A stretch of DNA of 64,000 bases from Microstegium vimineum. Taxonomy: Eukaryota > Streptophyta > Magnoliopsida > Poales > Poaceae. Each line of letters begins with the position of its first letter. Within the stretch, counting starts at the first letter, position 1. Location of the stretch: contig CM039126.1 of assembly GCA_022036555.1 (NCBI GenBank), positions 10,832,079-10,896,078 of the forward strand, written 5' to 3'. Shown here in pieces: positions 55,031 to 64,000 of the stretch. A program made the position numbers and the translations under genes. The notes under the pieces are model-generated. The model did not search any database. It was given only the letters and a program-made list of their open reading frames with translations, and had not been told where the DNA came from.

Positions 55031-55345
55031 TTGCTTCTTCCATCACTGAATCACATTGCATCTAGGGCAGCATAGATCAAATTAAAATAGCACATAACCT
55101 TGCATCAAGTACAGAATCTCGCAACAAGTCAAAATCATCAAACACAGAGCTCATCATTTCCAAATTGAAAAAACATCATGAACCTAAGACACTTTGCTCA
55201 GTTCTAATGCTTCTTCCATCACTGAATCACATTGCATCTAGGGTAGCATAGACCAAATTGATATAGCACAGAACCTTGCATCACGTACAAAATCTCGCAA
55301 CAAGTCAAAACCATCAAGCACAGAGCCTTGCATCAAGCACAGAGA
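54978..55345 (+). repeat. 174-bp tandem repeat
   Basis: ATCATTTCCAAATTGAAAAA at 54978 and about 55152, each followed by CATCATGAACCTAAGACACT and then TGCTTCTTCCATCACTGAAT. A third partial copy of ACCTTGCATCA.G.ACAGA recurs to 55345. Confidence 0.85.
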
Positions 55346-55418
55346 CTGGGCATCAAGAAATAGCTAGGGTTTCCAGCATGGTGTCGGGCATCGGAGAGAC
55401 AGGGAGGAGAGACCTTAC

Positions 55419-55870
55419 CTTGGAGGGGAGAGGGTGGCTATGGGGGGAGAAAGGAGTCGAGCACCGGGGAGGGGGCCGCCGCCGCCGGGGAGGAAGGAGG
55501 CGAGAGCACCGAGGTCCGCCGCCGTGGGGGAAGAGGAAGGCGTCGCGGGGTCCGCCACCGAGGGGAAGGCGAGCACCAGGGAGGGGGTTCCGCCACCGTA
55601 GGGGAGGAAGGAGGCGTGAGCACCGGGGTCCGCTGCCGCCGGGGAGGAAGGAAGCGCGAGCACCGAGGTCCGCCGCCGCGGGTGAAGAAGAAAGCGTCGC
55701 GGGGTCCACCTCCGCGGGGGAGGCGGCCACTAGGGAGGGAGGGGGGTCCGCCGCTGCGCGGGAGGAAGGAGGTGCGAGCACCAGGGAGGGGGGACCGCCG
55801 CCGCGGAGGAGCACCGTGGTGATTCAGCAGCCCTTTGGGGTGGTGTCGGCGCCGAGGAGGAAGATGGGGG
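55419..55870 (-). other. GC-rich minisatellite, probably the 5' leader exon of the CACTA second gene
   Basis: Repeats of the kind GAGGAAGGAGGCGAGAGCACC and GGGGTCCGCC, in irregular units of about 60 bases. Frames on both strands are long here because the composition lacks stops; their Gly/Arg/Pro-rich products are not credible proteins. Position between the TATA box at 55892 and a GTAAGG donor at 55418 suggests a transcribed non-coding leader. Confidence 0.55.
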
Positions 55871-55891
55871 AAGAAGGGTGCCAGCGCCAGC

Positions 55892-55898
55892 TTATATA
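55892..55898 (-). promoter_or_regulatory. TATA box of the CACTA second gene
   Basis: Minus-strand TATATAAG. Directly upstream (55904-55997) lies a cluster of TTAACCGTGGCGGTT-type repeats. Confidence 0.65.
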
Positions 55899-55903
55899 GG
55901 AAC

Positions 55904-55997
55904 GATTAACCATGGCGGTTGCTGTAACATAACCGCCACGGTTAATAGGCATTAACGATGGCGATTATTTTATGGTAACCGCCACGGTTAAGTAGTA
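55904..55997. repeat. Internal cluster of CACTA subterminal-type repeats
   Basis: Four copies (TTAACCATGGCGGTT, AACCGCCACGGTTAA, TTAACGATGGCGATT, AACCGCCACGGTTAA), alternating in orientation, six bases upstream of the TATA box. The same motif makes up both subterminal regions. Confidence 0.9.
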
Positions 55998-56350
55998 CAT
56001 CATAGTAGATGTTAGTATGAGTAGTAGAAGAGTGTAATAGAGGGTAGTAGAGATTAGTATGAGTAGTAGTAAAGTAGTAGAGAGTAGTAAAGTAGTAGAG
56101 GGTATAGTAAAGTAGTATGAGTAGTAAAGTAGTAGAGGTAGTAGAGTAGTATGAGTAAAAGTAAAGTAGTAGAGGTAGTAGAGAGTAGTATGAGTAGTAG
56201 TAAAGAAAGTAGAGTGTAGTAGAGAGTAGTATGAGTAATAGCAGTACTAGAGTGTAGTAGAGAGTAGTATGAGTAGTAGTAGAGTAGTAGATTGCAGTAG
56301 AGAGTAGTATGAGTAGTAGTAAAGAAAGTAGAGCGTAGTAGAGTACATTA
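55998..56350 (+). repeat. (TAG)n-rich stretch, block 3
   Basis: Imperfect units like GTAGTAGAGAGTAGTATGA, repeated about ten times with a spacing of roughly 40-55 bases. It separates the transposase 3' end from the promoter of the second gene. Confidence 0.85.
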
Positions 56351-56442
56351 TTAATGAATAAGTGAGAACATTATTACATATAGGTGTGAAAAACATAAAA
56401 GTTCTCAGTCGTTAATCAATAAATACATTATATTACACTATA

Positions 56443-59400
56443 TCATTTTGCTGGCAGTGATCCTATAACGGTCTTCTTCTCGCCGTCGGGGCGGAACCAG
56501 GGCTTCATCTTGGTCTTGTTGATGCGGTTCTCGACGATCTTGATCTTGCGTGGATGATCGGTAAAGAGCAAGAGCTCTTGGTAGTTGTTGTATTCTTCAG
56601 GACTTTGGACTCCATCGGCTCCAACGATCCTCTGCTTTCCTGACACAACCACATGCTTGTTGGAATCTCTGGGCTTCTTGTAGTAGGCTACCTGCGTGAC
56701 GTGGTTTGCGAGTACCCACTCATCATCTTTGTAGCCGACCCTTTGTAGGTCAACGGTGGTTAGTCCATATTCGTTTATATCAACTGCCTTCGGGTTGACC
56801 CAATGACACTGACAGATGGGTATCTCGAGGTCACCACCATAGTCAAGTTCCCATATCTCTTCGATCTACCCGTAGAATAACTTCATCTGCATTGTCGCCT
56901 CGTCAATGCCCTCATATCGAATACCACTATTCTGTGCTACGCTCTTCTTGTCCTTCTCTTTCGTGTGAAACCTATATCCATTGATGTCATACCCTTGCCA
57001 CGTGGTGATTTGGCTGGACGGTCCGGATGCAAGCCTAGATTCTTCAGTGCTTCCGTCGGTGGGGATGTCCTGCTTTTGGATCCACGTCGTGAACTTGATC
57101 TTGTGTTGTCTCTATACCCACGCCTCCGTGTGACCGGCCGCAATGTGGTGAATCTCGTTCAGGTGCTGCTCGACCTAGTGTTCCATCGACACTAACTGAT
57201 TAAGGACAGCGTGATGGGCTTCTTGCAAGATTTCCTCATCTATATCAGTGCGTACTTTTCTTCCGTGCACCCCATACCTGTTGTTCTGCCTTCGTGCAGG
57301 TGGACGGGCAGCCCAATAGCATTTCCATCTCGGATGTATCTCGTGCAACAGTTAACGGCCTCCGTCGTTGTGTATGCCTCGATCATGGAGCCCTCCGGGT
57401 AAGCACGATTATGGACGTATCTGCTGAGGGTGGACATGAACCGCTCATACGTCCACATCTGGTGCAAGTAGACATGACCAAGTTCCTCTATCTGATCGAC
57501 CATGTGCATCATTAGGTGTGGCATAATATCGAAGAAAGAAGGTGGCAAACACATCTCAAGCTGGCAAAGAGTCTCCGCGATAAATTCTCTTAGGGCAGGC
57601 AACTCAGCTTCATCGATGACCTTCTATGTGATGCGGTTAAAGAAGTAGGACATGCGTGTGATGACCATCTTCACGTACTCTGGACCGATAACCTTTATCA
57701 CAATAGGAAGGAACACAATCAGCATTATGTGGCAGTCATGGGAGTTGAAGTTGGTCATTGTCAGGTCTTTCATCGAGACCAGACTCTTGATGTTCGAAGA
57801 GAAACCGGTCGGGACCTTTACATCCCTAAGCCACTTGCAGAAAGCCCTCCTCTCATCCCACGTCAGGTTGTAGCTCGCGCCTGGAAGGTCAACTTTATTT
57901 CCACTTTGTCCCACTGGTGTTGGGTGGATTTCGTGCCTGATGTTCTGTTTCACAAGGTCCATACGTGACTTGAGACCATCTTTTGTCTTAGTCTTCATGT
58001 CAAGGAGGACCCCGATCGTGCTCTCGAAGACATTTTTCTCCAGGTGCATACAGTCGATGGCATGCGGTGTATTTAACTCCTTCCAGTATGGCAGGAACTT
58101 GAAGAAACATGACTACTTCTTGAATGAAATTACCTTCACGATAGGTGCTTCCTCGTCCTCGTCATCCCGCTTTCTCTTCTTCCATGGTTTCTCCTGCCCA
58201 TCTTCGTCCTCTTTCTTCTTCTTTCCAAACTCGAAGTTAATGTCCTTCACAATGTCAAACACCTTTGGCCCATACCTCGTCCTCTCCGGATCAATCTGTG
58301 GCTCAGCCTGGTTATCAAAGAACCGATTCATCGAAGAATGACGGTACCTGTGCCTCTTGGGGAGGAATCTTCTATGATTCATGTACACCGTCTTCTGGGA
58401 TCCACTAAGATAAGTGGAGCAGGTACCATCAATGCAGACTACGCAACCAGTCTTCCCTTTAATCTATTCCGATAGTGAAAAATGACCAAGGTAGTCTGTG
58501 ATGGTGACACAGATGATGGCTTTTAGAGTGAACTCCTTCTTTAGGGACGCATCCATCATCCGGACCCTTTCCACCCATATTTTGTGCATATCCTCCATCA
58601 ACGGCTCTAGGAACACGTCTATATCGTTGTCAGGCTGCCTCGGTCCTGAGATAAGCATTGACAGTAGAAGATACTTACGCTTCTGACATAGGTGCGGAGG
58701 TAGGTTATATATGGTGAGGGTGACTGGCCAGGTGTTGTGCGTGCTGCTGAGGTCACCGAACGGATTCATCCCATCCATACTCAATGCAAACCTGACATTC
58801 CTTGGCTCATCCCCAAACTCCTTCGTGAACATGGCATCGAACCGCTTCCACTGCTTACCATCGGAGGGTTGTCGCAGCTTGCCATCGCCCTTGATACGCT
58901 CAGGTGATGCATGCCAGGACATGAGCTGGGCGTCCTCTGGGTTCCCGAATAACGCACGTAGCCGGTCGATGATAGGAAGGTACCACACTGACAGGGCAAG
59001 ACTTTTCCTCTGTGTGTAACCCTCTTCTTCTTCGTCCTCAATAGGCGACAATGATGCGGTTCACCAATGATGCGTAATATGTCATTGAAGCCCGTGTTGG
59101 TTATCCCATGGCGAGCCTTGCACATCAGCATCTGGAGGACGAAACGCAACGTCGTGCAATGCTTTGGACATTCACCGCCGTCCGGGTAGAGGAGATCAAT
59201 TGTTGCTTGTTTCATCTCCCTGAAATTCTCTAGCCACTTTGGATTGCCAAACAGAACATCGTCATGGTCCTGACGATTAGCAATCTTCTCAAGAAGCTCT
59301 GCATCCTCGGGTCGCAGCGTATCAATCATCGGGTCACCATCGTTCCCAGCACCATCATCATCGTCTTGTAGCAGATCGGCAATAGTGATGTAGTCACGAC

Positions 59401-59764
59401 TCTCATCATCCATGCTCGGTCTTGTAGTGGGTTGTTGGTGTCCTCTATCGCCAGACGCCACTGTGGATGTCGTCAACGAGGTTCCCCCATGTTCATTGGC
59501 GACACTCGGCTCTTTCTCGCCGTGAAACTTCCACACAAGGTACTTTGGATCCTTAATGAAACCATATCGTACAAGGTGTGATTGCACCACTGCATCTTTC
59601 TGGGCAAACCAATTCTTGCAGTCATTGCATGGACAAACCATGAGCTCCCGATCCAGACTCAGGCGATGCTTCTGCGCAACGGGCATGAACTTCTTCCTCA
59701 CATTTTCTAGGAAAGTCAGTTCCATCCTCGATGTCGTGTACATCCACTCATCCCTGTGCTCCAT
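56443..59764 (-). pseudogene. CACTA TnpD-type transposase (Tnp2 family), broken
   Basis: ATG at 59764 (MEHRDEWMYTTSRMELTF). The N-terminal transposase-associated domain has CPCNDCKNW (about 59625). The Tnp2 transposase domain spans about 59130-57900: LALSVWYLPIIDRLRALF, FALSMDGMNPFGDLSS, DGTCSTYLSGSQKTVYMNHR, then FLPYWKELNTPHAIDCMHLE. A DUF4218-like domain follows (PPSFFDIMPHLMMHMVDQIE, about 57550; YVHNRAYPEGSMIEAY), then a DUF4216-like domain (ICQCHWVNPKAVDINEYGL, about 56820), and a C-terminus ending VIGSLPAK and TAA at 56443. In-frame stops (near 58464, 58110, 57625) and frameshifts (near 59050 and 57240) inactivate it. TnpD-type proteins cut the CACTA ends. Confidence 0.9.
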
Positions 59765-59800
59765 AACCTTTCAAACGCACAAAAAATCAAATTAGAATGC

Positions 59801-60118
59801 TCTAGATCTACTATTCTCTCTCCTCTCATTTAGATCTAGTGAAAAGCACATAAATCATCCAAAAAGGAGAAAACCGAGTGTTAGAGAGTAAAAGTCAACG
59901 TCTTGCGGTGCCACCCTTCACCAAATCCAAGGGCAAAACCTCTCCAACATGTGTGTAGCTCTAGATCTCCTATTCTCTCTCCTCTCCATTGGATCTAGAT
60001 CTAGATTAGGGAAAAGCACCCAAATCATCAAAAAGAGAGAAAACCGAGTGTTGGAGAGTAAAAGTCAACCGTTTGCGGTGCCACCCTTTACCAAATCCAA
60101 GGGCAAACCCCCACCCTC
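59801..60118 (+). repeat. 158-bp tandem duplication in the transposase leader
   Basis: CTCTAGATCT(A/C)CTATTCTCTC at 59801 and 59959, then GAGAAAACCGAGTGTT and GCGGTGCCACCCTT in both. It lies between the TATA box at 60203 and the transposase ATG, so it lengthens the 5' leader. Confidence 0.85.
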
Positions 60119-60202
60119 AAAAAGTGGTCAATTTGATGGTTTTGAGCTAAAAACCATCAAAAATGAAGAAGGATCCGCGGGAAAGAAGAAAGGGGGCAGC
60201 TG

Positions 60203-60210
60203 TATTTATA
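60203..60210 (-). promoter_or_regulatory. TATA box of the CACTA transposase gene
   Basis: Minus-strand TATAAATA, followed upstream (60216 onward) by the subterminal repeat cluster. Same layout as the promoter at 55892. Confidence 0.7.
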
Positions 60211-60215
60211 CTACA

Positions 60216-60373
60216 GACTTAACCGTGACACTTAACTTAATAATAACCGCCACGGTTAATGGCGGTTAAGTAAAAACAACCGCCACATGAAAGGCATTAA
60301 CCGTGGTGGTTGTCTAACATTAACCGCCATGGTTAATAGCCATTAACCGTGACAGTTATATTATATCAACCGC
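60216..60373. repeat. Right CACTA subterminal repeat cluster, inner part
   Basis: Several alternating copies of TTAACCGTGGCGGTT-like motifs. The cluster is cut by the solo LTR and continues at 61972-62085. Confidence 0.9.
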
Positions 60374-61971
60374 TGTCGGTGTTATGACCCGGGGGTCAAG
60401 TCCACCGGCTAGTAAATTTGTATATTGCGTGCTCCCTCTCCCAGATGTGATGCAAGAAGGACACAAGATTTATCCTGGTTCGGGCAAAGAAGGCCCTACG
60501 TCCAGCGGGGGAGGATGACTTGTATTATCTTGCACCGAAGTGCTCGTACAGGGGGGGTACAAGCTGGTTTACACGGGGTTGCTCAGAGTGAGCCGTGGCC
60601 TAAGGCTAGCAGGGCTATCCTAGGCGGTCGGTTGGTTGCTCGGGGGGTCGATCGAGCAACGGGGTGAGTGGAGTGTGAGGATCAGAGCTGAAATCTGGGT
60701 GTGAAGTGTTCGAGCGAATGTGGGTTTTGTGCCAGAGTCGCCCGAAAATCGAGAGTCCTGGAGTCGGTCTCCTTCTTCTATCTCGGCGTCCCCTTTTATA
60801 GACAGGGGGAGGCGCGAGAGTACAGGATCCTAAACTGTTGTAGCATGGGAGGCGTGTCCGCGGCATAGTGTCGGCGAAGGGACGTCGATCACTGTGGCGG
60901 CGTGGCCTTCCCGTCCTTCCGGCGTTCCGGGGCGTGGTGACAATAGACTAGACGTCGCGGCACGTCACGACGCAGCAGGGTCGTCCTTCCGTAGGCGGGC
61001 GCGAGTCCCACAGTTGAAGCGGGACGGGGCGGATGAGGCGGCCCCCATGCCGGAGTGGTTGGAGGTAGGGGTCGAGCCCCCGGTCGAGGGGAGGGGTCGA
61101 GACCCGCGTGGCCTTGTTGTATCCCCGAAGACGTCGTCGAGGGCCGTCCTGTTCACGTCTCAAGGGGTGCTTCTGGAGTCCGTACTCGTGACGTGGTTAC
61201 AGCGGCAGCACAGTTGACGGAGGTTCAGGACATGGCGGAGAGTTGATGGATTTGACTGCGGTCGTGGGCGCCCATGGCGTTAGGCAGATTCCCTTTAGCC
61301 CATACCGGGAGCAGTTGGGCTGATCGAGCTTTCGGCCCGGGGGTCGTTCGTTCGACCCCCGGTCCGTCATTCGGCGTTGAGGTGGAGGCGGAGGGGTCGT
61401 TCGTTCGACCCCTGGTCCGTCATTCGGCGTCGAGGTAGAGGCGGAGGGGTCGTTCGTTCGACCCCCGGTCCGTCATTCGGCGTCGAGGTGGAGGCAGAGG
61501 GGTCGTTCGTTGGACCCCTGGTCCGTCATTCGACGTCGAGGTGGAGGCGGAGGGGTCGTTCGTTCGACCCCCGGTCCGTCATTCGGCGTCGAGGTGGAGG
61601 CGGAGGGGTCGTTCGTTCGACCCCCGGTCCGTCATTCGGCGTCGAGGTGGAGGCGGAGGGGTCGTTCGTTCGACCTCTGGTCCGTCATTCGGCGTCGAGG
61701 TGGAGGCGGAGGGGTCGTTCGTTCGACCCCGGTCCGTCATTCGGCGTCGATGTGGAGGCGGAGGGGTCGTTCGTTCGACCCCTGGTCCGTCATTTTTCCA
61801 GAAGCAGGCCGACCCACGATTGGTCGCTATCGCTGGTGCAGGGGGCCTTCGTGTGATGGGCCTTCCTTTACTGACTTGAGCGGTTGGTTGACCCCTGTCT
61901 TAAAAATGGTTGCTATGTTAAGCGTTAAATTATCGAAGGGTTTAGGGTACCCCTTACCTTTGTACCCGACA
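60374..61971 (+). mobile_element. Solo LTR of 1.6 kb nested in the CACTA
   Basis: Starts TGTCGGTGTTATGACC, ends TTTGTACCCGACA, with inverted TGTCGG/CCGACA ends. Flanking 5-mers are ACCGC (60369-60373) and ACCGT (61972-61976), differing at one base. No retroelement genes. It contains a 53-bp minisatellite. Open frames here are rotations of that repeat. The family looks like a grass gypsy LTR, but I cannot name it. Confidence 0.8.
61338..61795 (+). repeat. 53-bp minisatellite, about 8.7 copies
   Basis: Unit GTCGAGGTGGAGGCGGAG + GGGTCGTTCGTTCGACCC + CCGGTCCGTCATTCGGC, eight nearly identical copies plus a partial first copy; one copy has 52 bases. Each unit contains the self-complementary GGGTCG/CGACCC pair. 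Confidence 0.95.
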
Positions 61972-62085
61972 ACCGTCACGGTTAATGCATTAACCGTGGT
62001 GGTTGTGACCCCTAGCCGATGACTTTTCCTGGCACGCATTAACCGTAGCGTTTTTTTTGCTTTTGACCGCCACGGTTAATAAAAC
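61972..62085. repeat. Right CACTA subterminal repeat cluster, outer part
   Basis: ACCGTCACGGTTAATG, TTAACCGTGGTGGTT, TTAACCGTAGCG and GACCGCCACGGTTAAT between the solo LTR and the right CACTA end. Confidence 0.9.
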
Positions 62086-62119
62086 CCAAATGCTATGCAA
62101 AATAAATTCTGTAGTAGTG

Positions 62120-62230
62120 TCCTACGCGCCGATGAGCGGGAGCGTACCTGGCAGATTCCACGCACCGAGGAGCGATAGCGTATCTGGTAGCTAGTTTTTT
62201 TTCTGACAAGGTAAAATATCTGGCAGCTAG
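62120..62230 (+). repeat. Degenerate tandem-repeat array, right part
   Basis: CGATGAGCGGGAGCGTACCTGGCAGATTCCAC and a second, weaker unit continue the array that ends at 48556. The CACTA therefore inserted into a pre-existing array. Confidence 0.85.
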
Positions 62231-62964
62231 TTGGGCATGACGCATAGATACAAAGACAGAGTACAAGACTCTCGGTGACTTATGTTTGCTTGCATGTAAG
62301 TGTGTGGTATCTAACAAACCAAACCTTAACGATGCTTTGTCGATGGGTTGACGACACGACAACACAATATATGAGCCATGTAAGCCGGTGCTAATATGGA
62401 GATGCTTGAGGCCAACGGATTGCATCCCCTTCCCCCTCTTCTCCCCCTAAGTGAATTGTTTTGTGGAAACCGGTTAGGTGTCGTTACTATTATTGGTAAG
62501 AAGATCGATGCATTAGAGACTTGACACGGATAGGGGATGTTTCTTAAAGCCACGAAAGAAAGAAATTAGTCTCTTTGATATTATAAAAAGATAAATTATG
62601 CATGATCTTTTACTCAGTTTTCATATATGCTTATGTTTTTCTCGAATGCCTCTATTAATCCAATAGTTTTGAGAATTGACCTTTAGCTATATTGTGGTGT
62701 CAAGCATTTCTTATACTTTTATTCTCACATTCTACGCGCTATGTGGTTCTAACCATTTTTTTCTTTGCAAGCAAATAATAAGATGATATTGTGACTCACT
62801 TTAGCATTTTGTAGTCCTTTTGCTGAGCTAAAATTTTCAAACAATATTTCCTCTGGAAACAACTAATAGATGGACACAGGTGACTTGAGTCTCTGACAGT
62901 TGCCAGCCCTTTTAGCCGTTGGATTTTGCATGCGAGTGTGATGACTCTAAGAATTTTAAATATT
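62231..62964. other. No recognised feature
   Basis: Mixed, then AT-rich sequence without coding signal or recognised repeat. Confidence 0.4.
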
Positions 62965-63180
62965 ACTCATTCCGTCCCTAATAATATCGTTGTTACTTTT
63001 TAAAAACAACTTTATCTAATTTTATAAAAAAATATTAATATTTATGATATACAATTAACATCATCACGTTGAATCTATTTGTATAATAAATTGTTTTAGA
63101 AATATAAATTTTGTATATGTTTTTTTATAAATCTAGTCAAATTTGTAGCACGGAAATAAAAAAAACACAAGTTTTTAAGT
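62965..63180. repeat. Stowaway-like MITE remnant
   Basis: TACTCATTCCGTCCCTAATA resembles the TA + CTCCCTCCGTCC start of grass Stowaway (Tc1/mariner-related) MITEs. The interior is AT-rich. The right end is not clear. Confidence 0.45.
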
Positions 63181-63291
63181 GAAAAACAAAACTACTCATG
63201 CGGATACAAATGATTGGTTGGCACCTCTTGTATTCCCTACCACCAATTTCTATTTTCTCTTATGAGTTGTCCCACTCTATACTTCTTCTAA

Positions 63292-63530
63292 GGGTAGTCA
63301 CAATGGATAGCTATTTGACTAGCTAGATGTGACATGACAAGAAAAAAGTAGGAGAGAGGGTAATCACTAGCTACGAGCAAATAGTCTATCTATTTCACGT
63401 AGTCTAAGAATATGCGAGATGAGTATGTGGGTCTAATACTATATATCGGTCTATTTATTGTCTCTCACCTTCACATCAACTAACTATGTAACTAGTGTTA
63501 TCTATTAGTCTATTACTATTGCGGACACCC
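63292..63530. repeat. Tourist-like MITE, complete (239 bp)
   Basis: Ends GGGTAGTCACAATGGATAG and, inverted, GGGTGTCCGCAATAGTAATAG, flanked by TAA at 63289-63291 and 63531-63533. A truncated relative lies at 33597-33745. Confidence 0.8.
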
Positions 63531-63533
63531 TAA

Positions 63534-64000
63534 GAAGACGCCCATTATGTGTTGTTCGTTTGAACTTATCTTTCTTCTTAGTCATGATATAATATTTTTC
63601 TTATAATAAAACATCAAAAAATATATCAACCGGTTTATCGACTAAAAAAACCATCAGTCGAACAAGCCAAATAATATTGTTGATAGAATTAATTTGGCCA
63701 AAACTGCATCTTCAAATCATAAAGGTGAGAAGGATATTAAGGAAGTTTCTACATATCAAGTGTCGCTCAGGCTTATCTCACACACAAAAGACGAGATCGT
63801 AGCGAATGTGTAAAAAATAATTGATGAAGCAACAAAAAAAGCGGAGGTGATTCCAGCAAAATTCAAATAGAAAAATGGCTGGTAACATGTTTATCGCCCT
63901 TAGAGCAAAATGATCAACGAATTGTTGTTGATAATTGACCTTAGATTGTTCTAGTCTACAATAATGTTTTTTTACTGTACACGTTTTACTAAAAAAAATT
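63534..64000. other. No recognised feature
   Basis: AT-rich sequence to the window end without coding signal. Confidence 0.4.

Larger units (their letters stand above)
52848..55418 (-). other. Probable long leader intron of the CACTA second gene
   Basis: A donor CCAAG/GTAAGG at 55418 and an acceptor TTCTTTGTAG at about 52848 (14 bases before the ATG) would remove 2.57 kb. The intron holds (TAG)n arrays, a large duplication and short tandem repeats but no coding sequence; frames there are Tyr/Leu/Ser strings from the microsatellite. Confidence 0.55.
48557..62119 (-). mobile_element. CACTA (En/Spm) transposon, 13.6 kb
   Basis: Ends CACTACTACAGGATTTATT (48557) and, inverted, CACTACTACAGAATTTATT (from 62119), flanked by a perfect 3-bp duplication TCC (48554-48556 and 62120-62122). 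Subterminal regions at both ends carry many copies of TTAACCGTGGCGGTT in both orientations. Both genes are on the minus strand: a TnpD-type transposase (56443-59764) and an En/Spm-like protein with a ULP1 protease domain (49090-52834). A 1.6-kb solo LTR is nested near the right end. Stops in the transposase make this copy non-autonomous. Confidence 0.97.

Noticed and set aside
55276..55899. 207-residue Gly/Arg-rich frame and its minus-strand counterparts
   Set aside because: A minisatellite with no stops in any frame; more likely a transcribed leader than a protein.
61338..61795. Regular repeats that might suggest a CRISPR-like array
   Set aside because: Units are directly adjacent without unique spacers, in a plant LTR; it is a minisatellite.
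61377..62022. Three overlapping long frames with repeated RRRGRSFDPWSVIR-like peptides
   Set aside because: They are the same 53-bp repeat read in different frames, with no conserved start or domain.

Overview
This window looks like a stretch of a nuclear grass genome (Poaceae, most likely a panicoid such as a sorghum, sugarcane or maize relative). The evidence is GT-AG introns, grass-type LTR retrotransposons, MULE, CACTA and PIF/Harbinger DNA transposons, Tourist- and Stowaway-like MITEs, a DUF1618 gene of a kind expanded in grasses, and a plant RRM protein gene with several introns. I saw no rRNA or tRNA genes and no CRISPR array. Most of the 64 kb is nested transposable elements. Only one gene looks like an ordinary host gene: an RNA-binding protein at 42.8-46.8 kb on the minus strand. 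A DUF1618 gene at 29.0-30.9 kb is damaged.

Layout. 49-17688: a FAR1-type Mutator-like element (MULE) with terminal inverted repeats of about 113 bp. A 13.7-kb Tat-lineage Ty3/gypsy retrotransposon (1878-15578, 5-bp target duplication CACAA) has inserted inside its transposase gene. The retrotransposon carries decayed gag, protease, RT, two RNase H domains and integrase on the plus strand. On the minus strand it carries two intron-containing genes, one encoding a plant mobile domain (PMD) plus a coiled coil. 18003-19975: a deleted PIF/Harbinger element. 20102-20389: a small broken gene with a viroplasmin/RNase H1 N-terminal-like domain and a hydrophobic tail. 20629-24970 and 25165-27004: two solo-LTR-like insertions, each with a perfect 5-bp target duplication. 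27113-28913: a TIR element carrying a MACPF/CAD1-like gene fragment, with a fold-back MITE inside it. 29036-30862: the DUF1618 gene, disrupted by short tandem duplications. 32.0-33.4 kb: remains of a zinc-knuckle (LINE ORF1-like) protein. 33.6-42.8 kb: mostly unassigned, with MITEs, a 33-base G run, a 5'-truncated LINE and a Helitron 3' end.

48557-62119 is a 13.6-kb CACTA (En/Spm) element with TIR CACTACTACAG and target duplication TCC. It is inserted in a degenerate tandem-repeat array that resumes on its far side. It carries two minus-strand genes: a TnpD-type transposase, and an En/Spm-like protein fused to a ULP1-type cysteine protease. Each gene has a TATA box directly next to a cluster of the element's 15-bp repeat TTAACCGTGGCGGTT, which suggests shared self-regulation. 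A 1.6-kb solo LTR with a 53-bp minisatellite sits in the right subterminal region.

The order of events can be partly read from the nesting: the MULE before the Tat element, the tandem array before the CACTA, and the CACTA before the solo LTR. Many stop codons in the element genes are single transitions from an expected codon, which fits loss of methylated, silenced copies. The most notable observations are the paired repeat-plus-TATA promoters of the CACTA, the spliced antisense genes of the Tat element, the TIR element with captured MACPF sequence, and a cluster of short, near-perfect tandem duplications around the DUF1618 gene.
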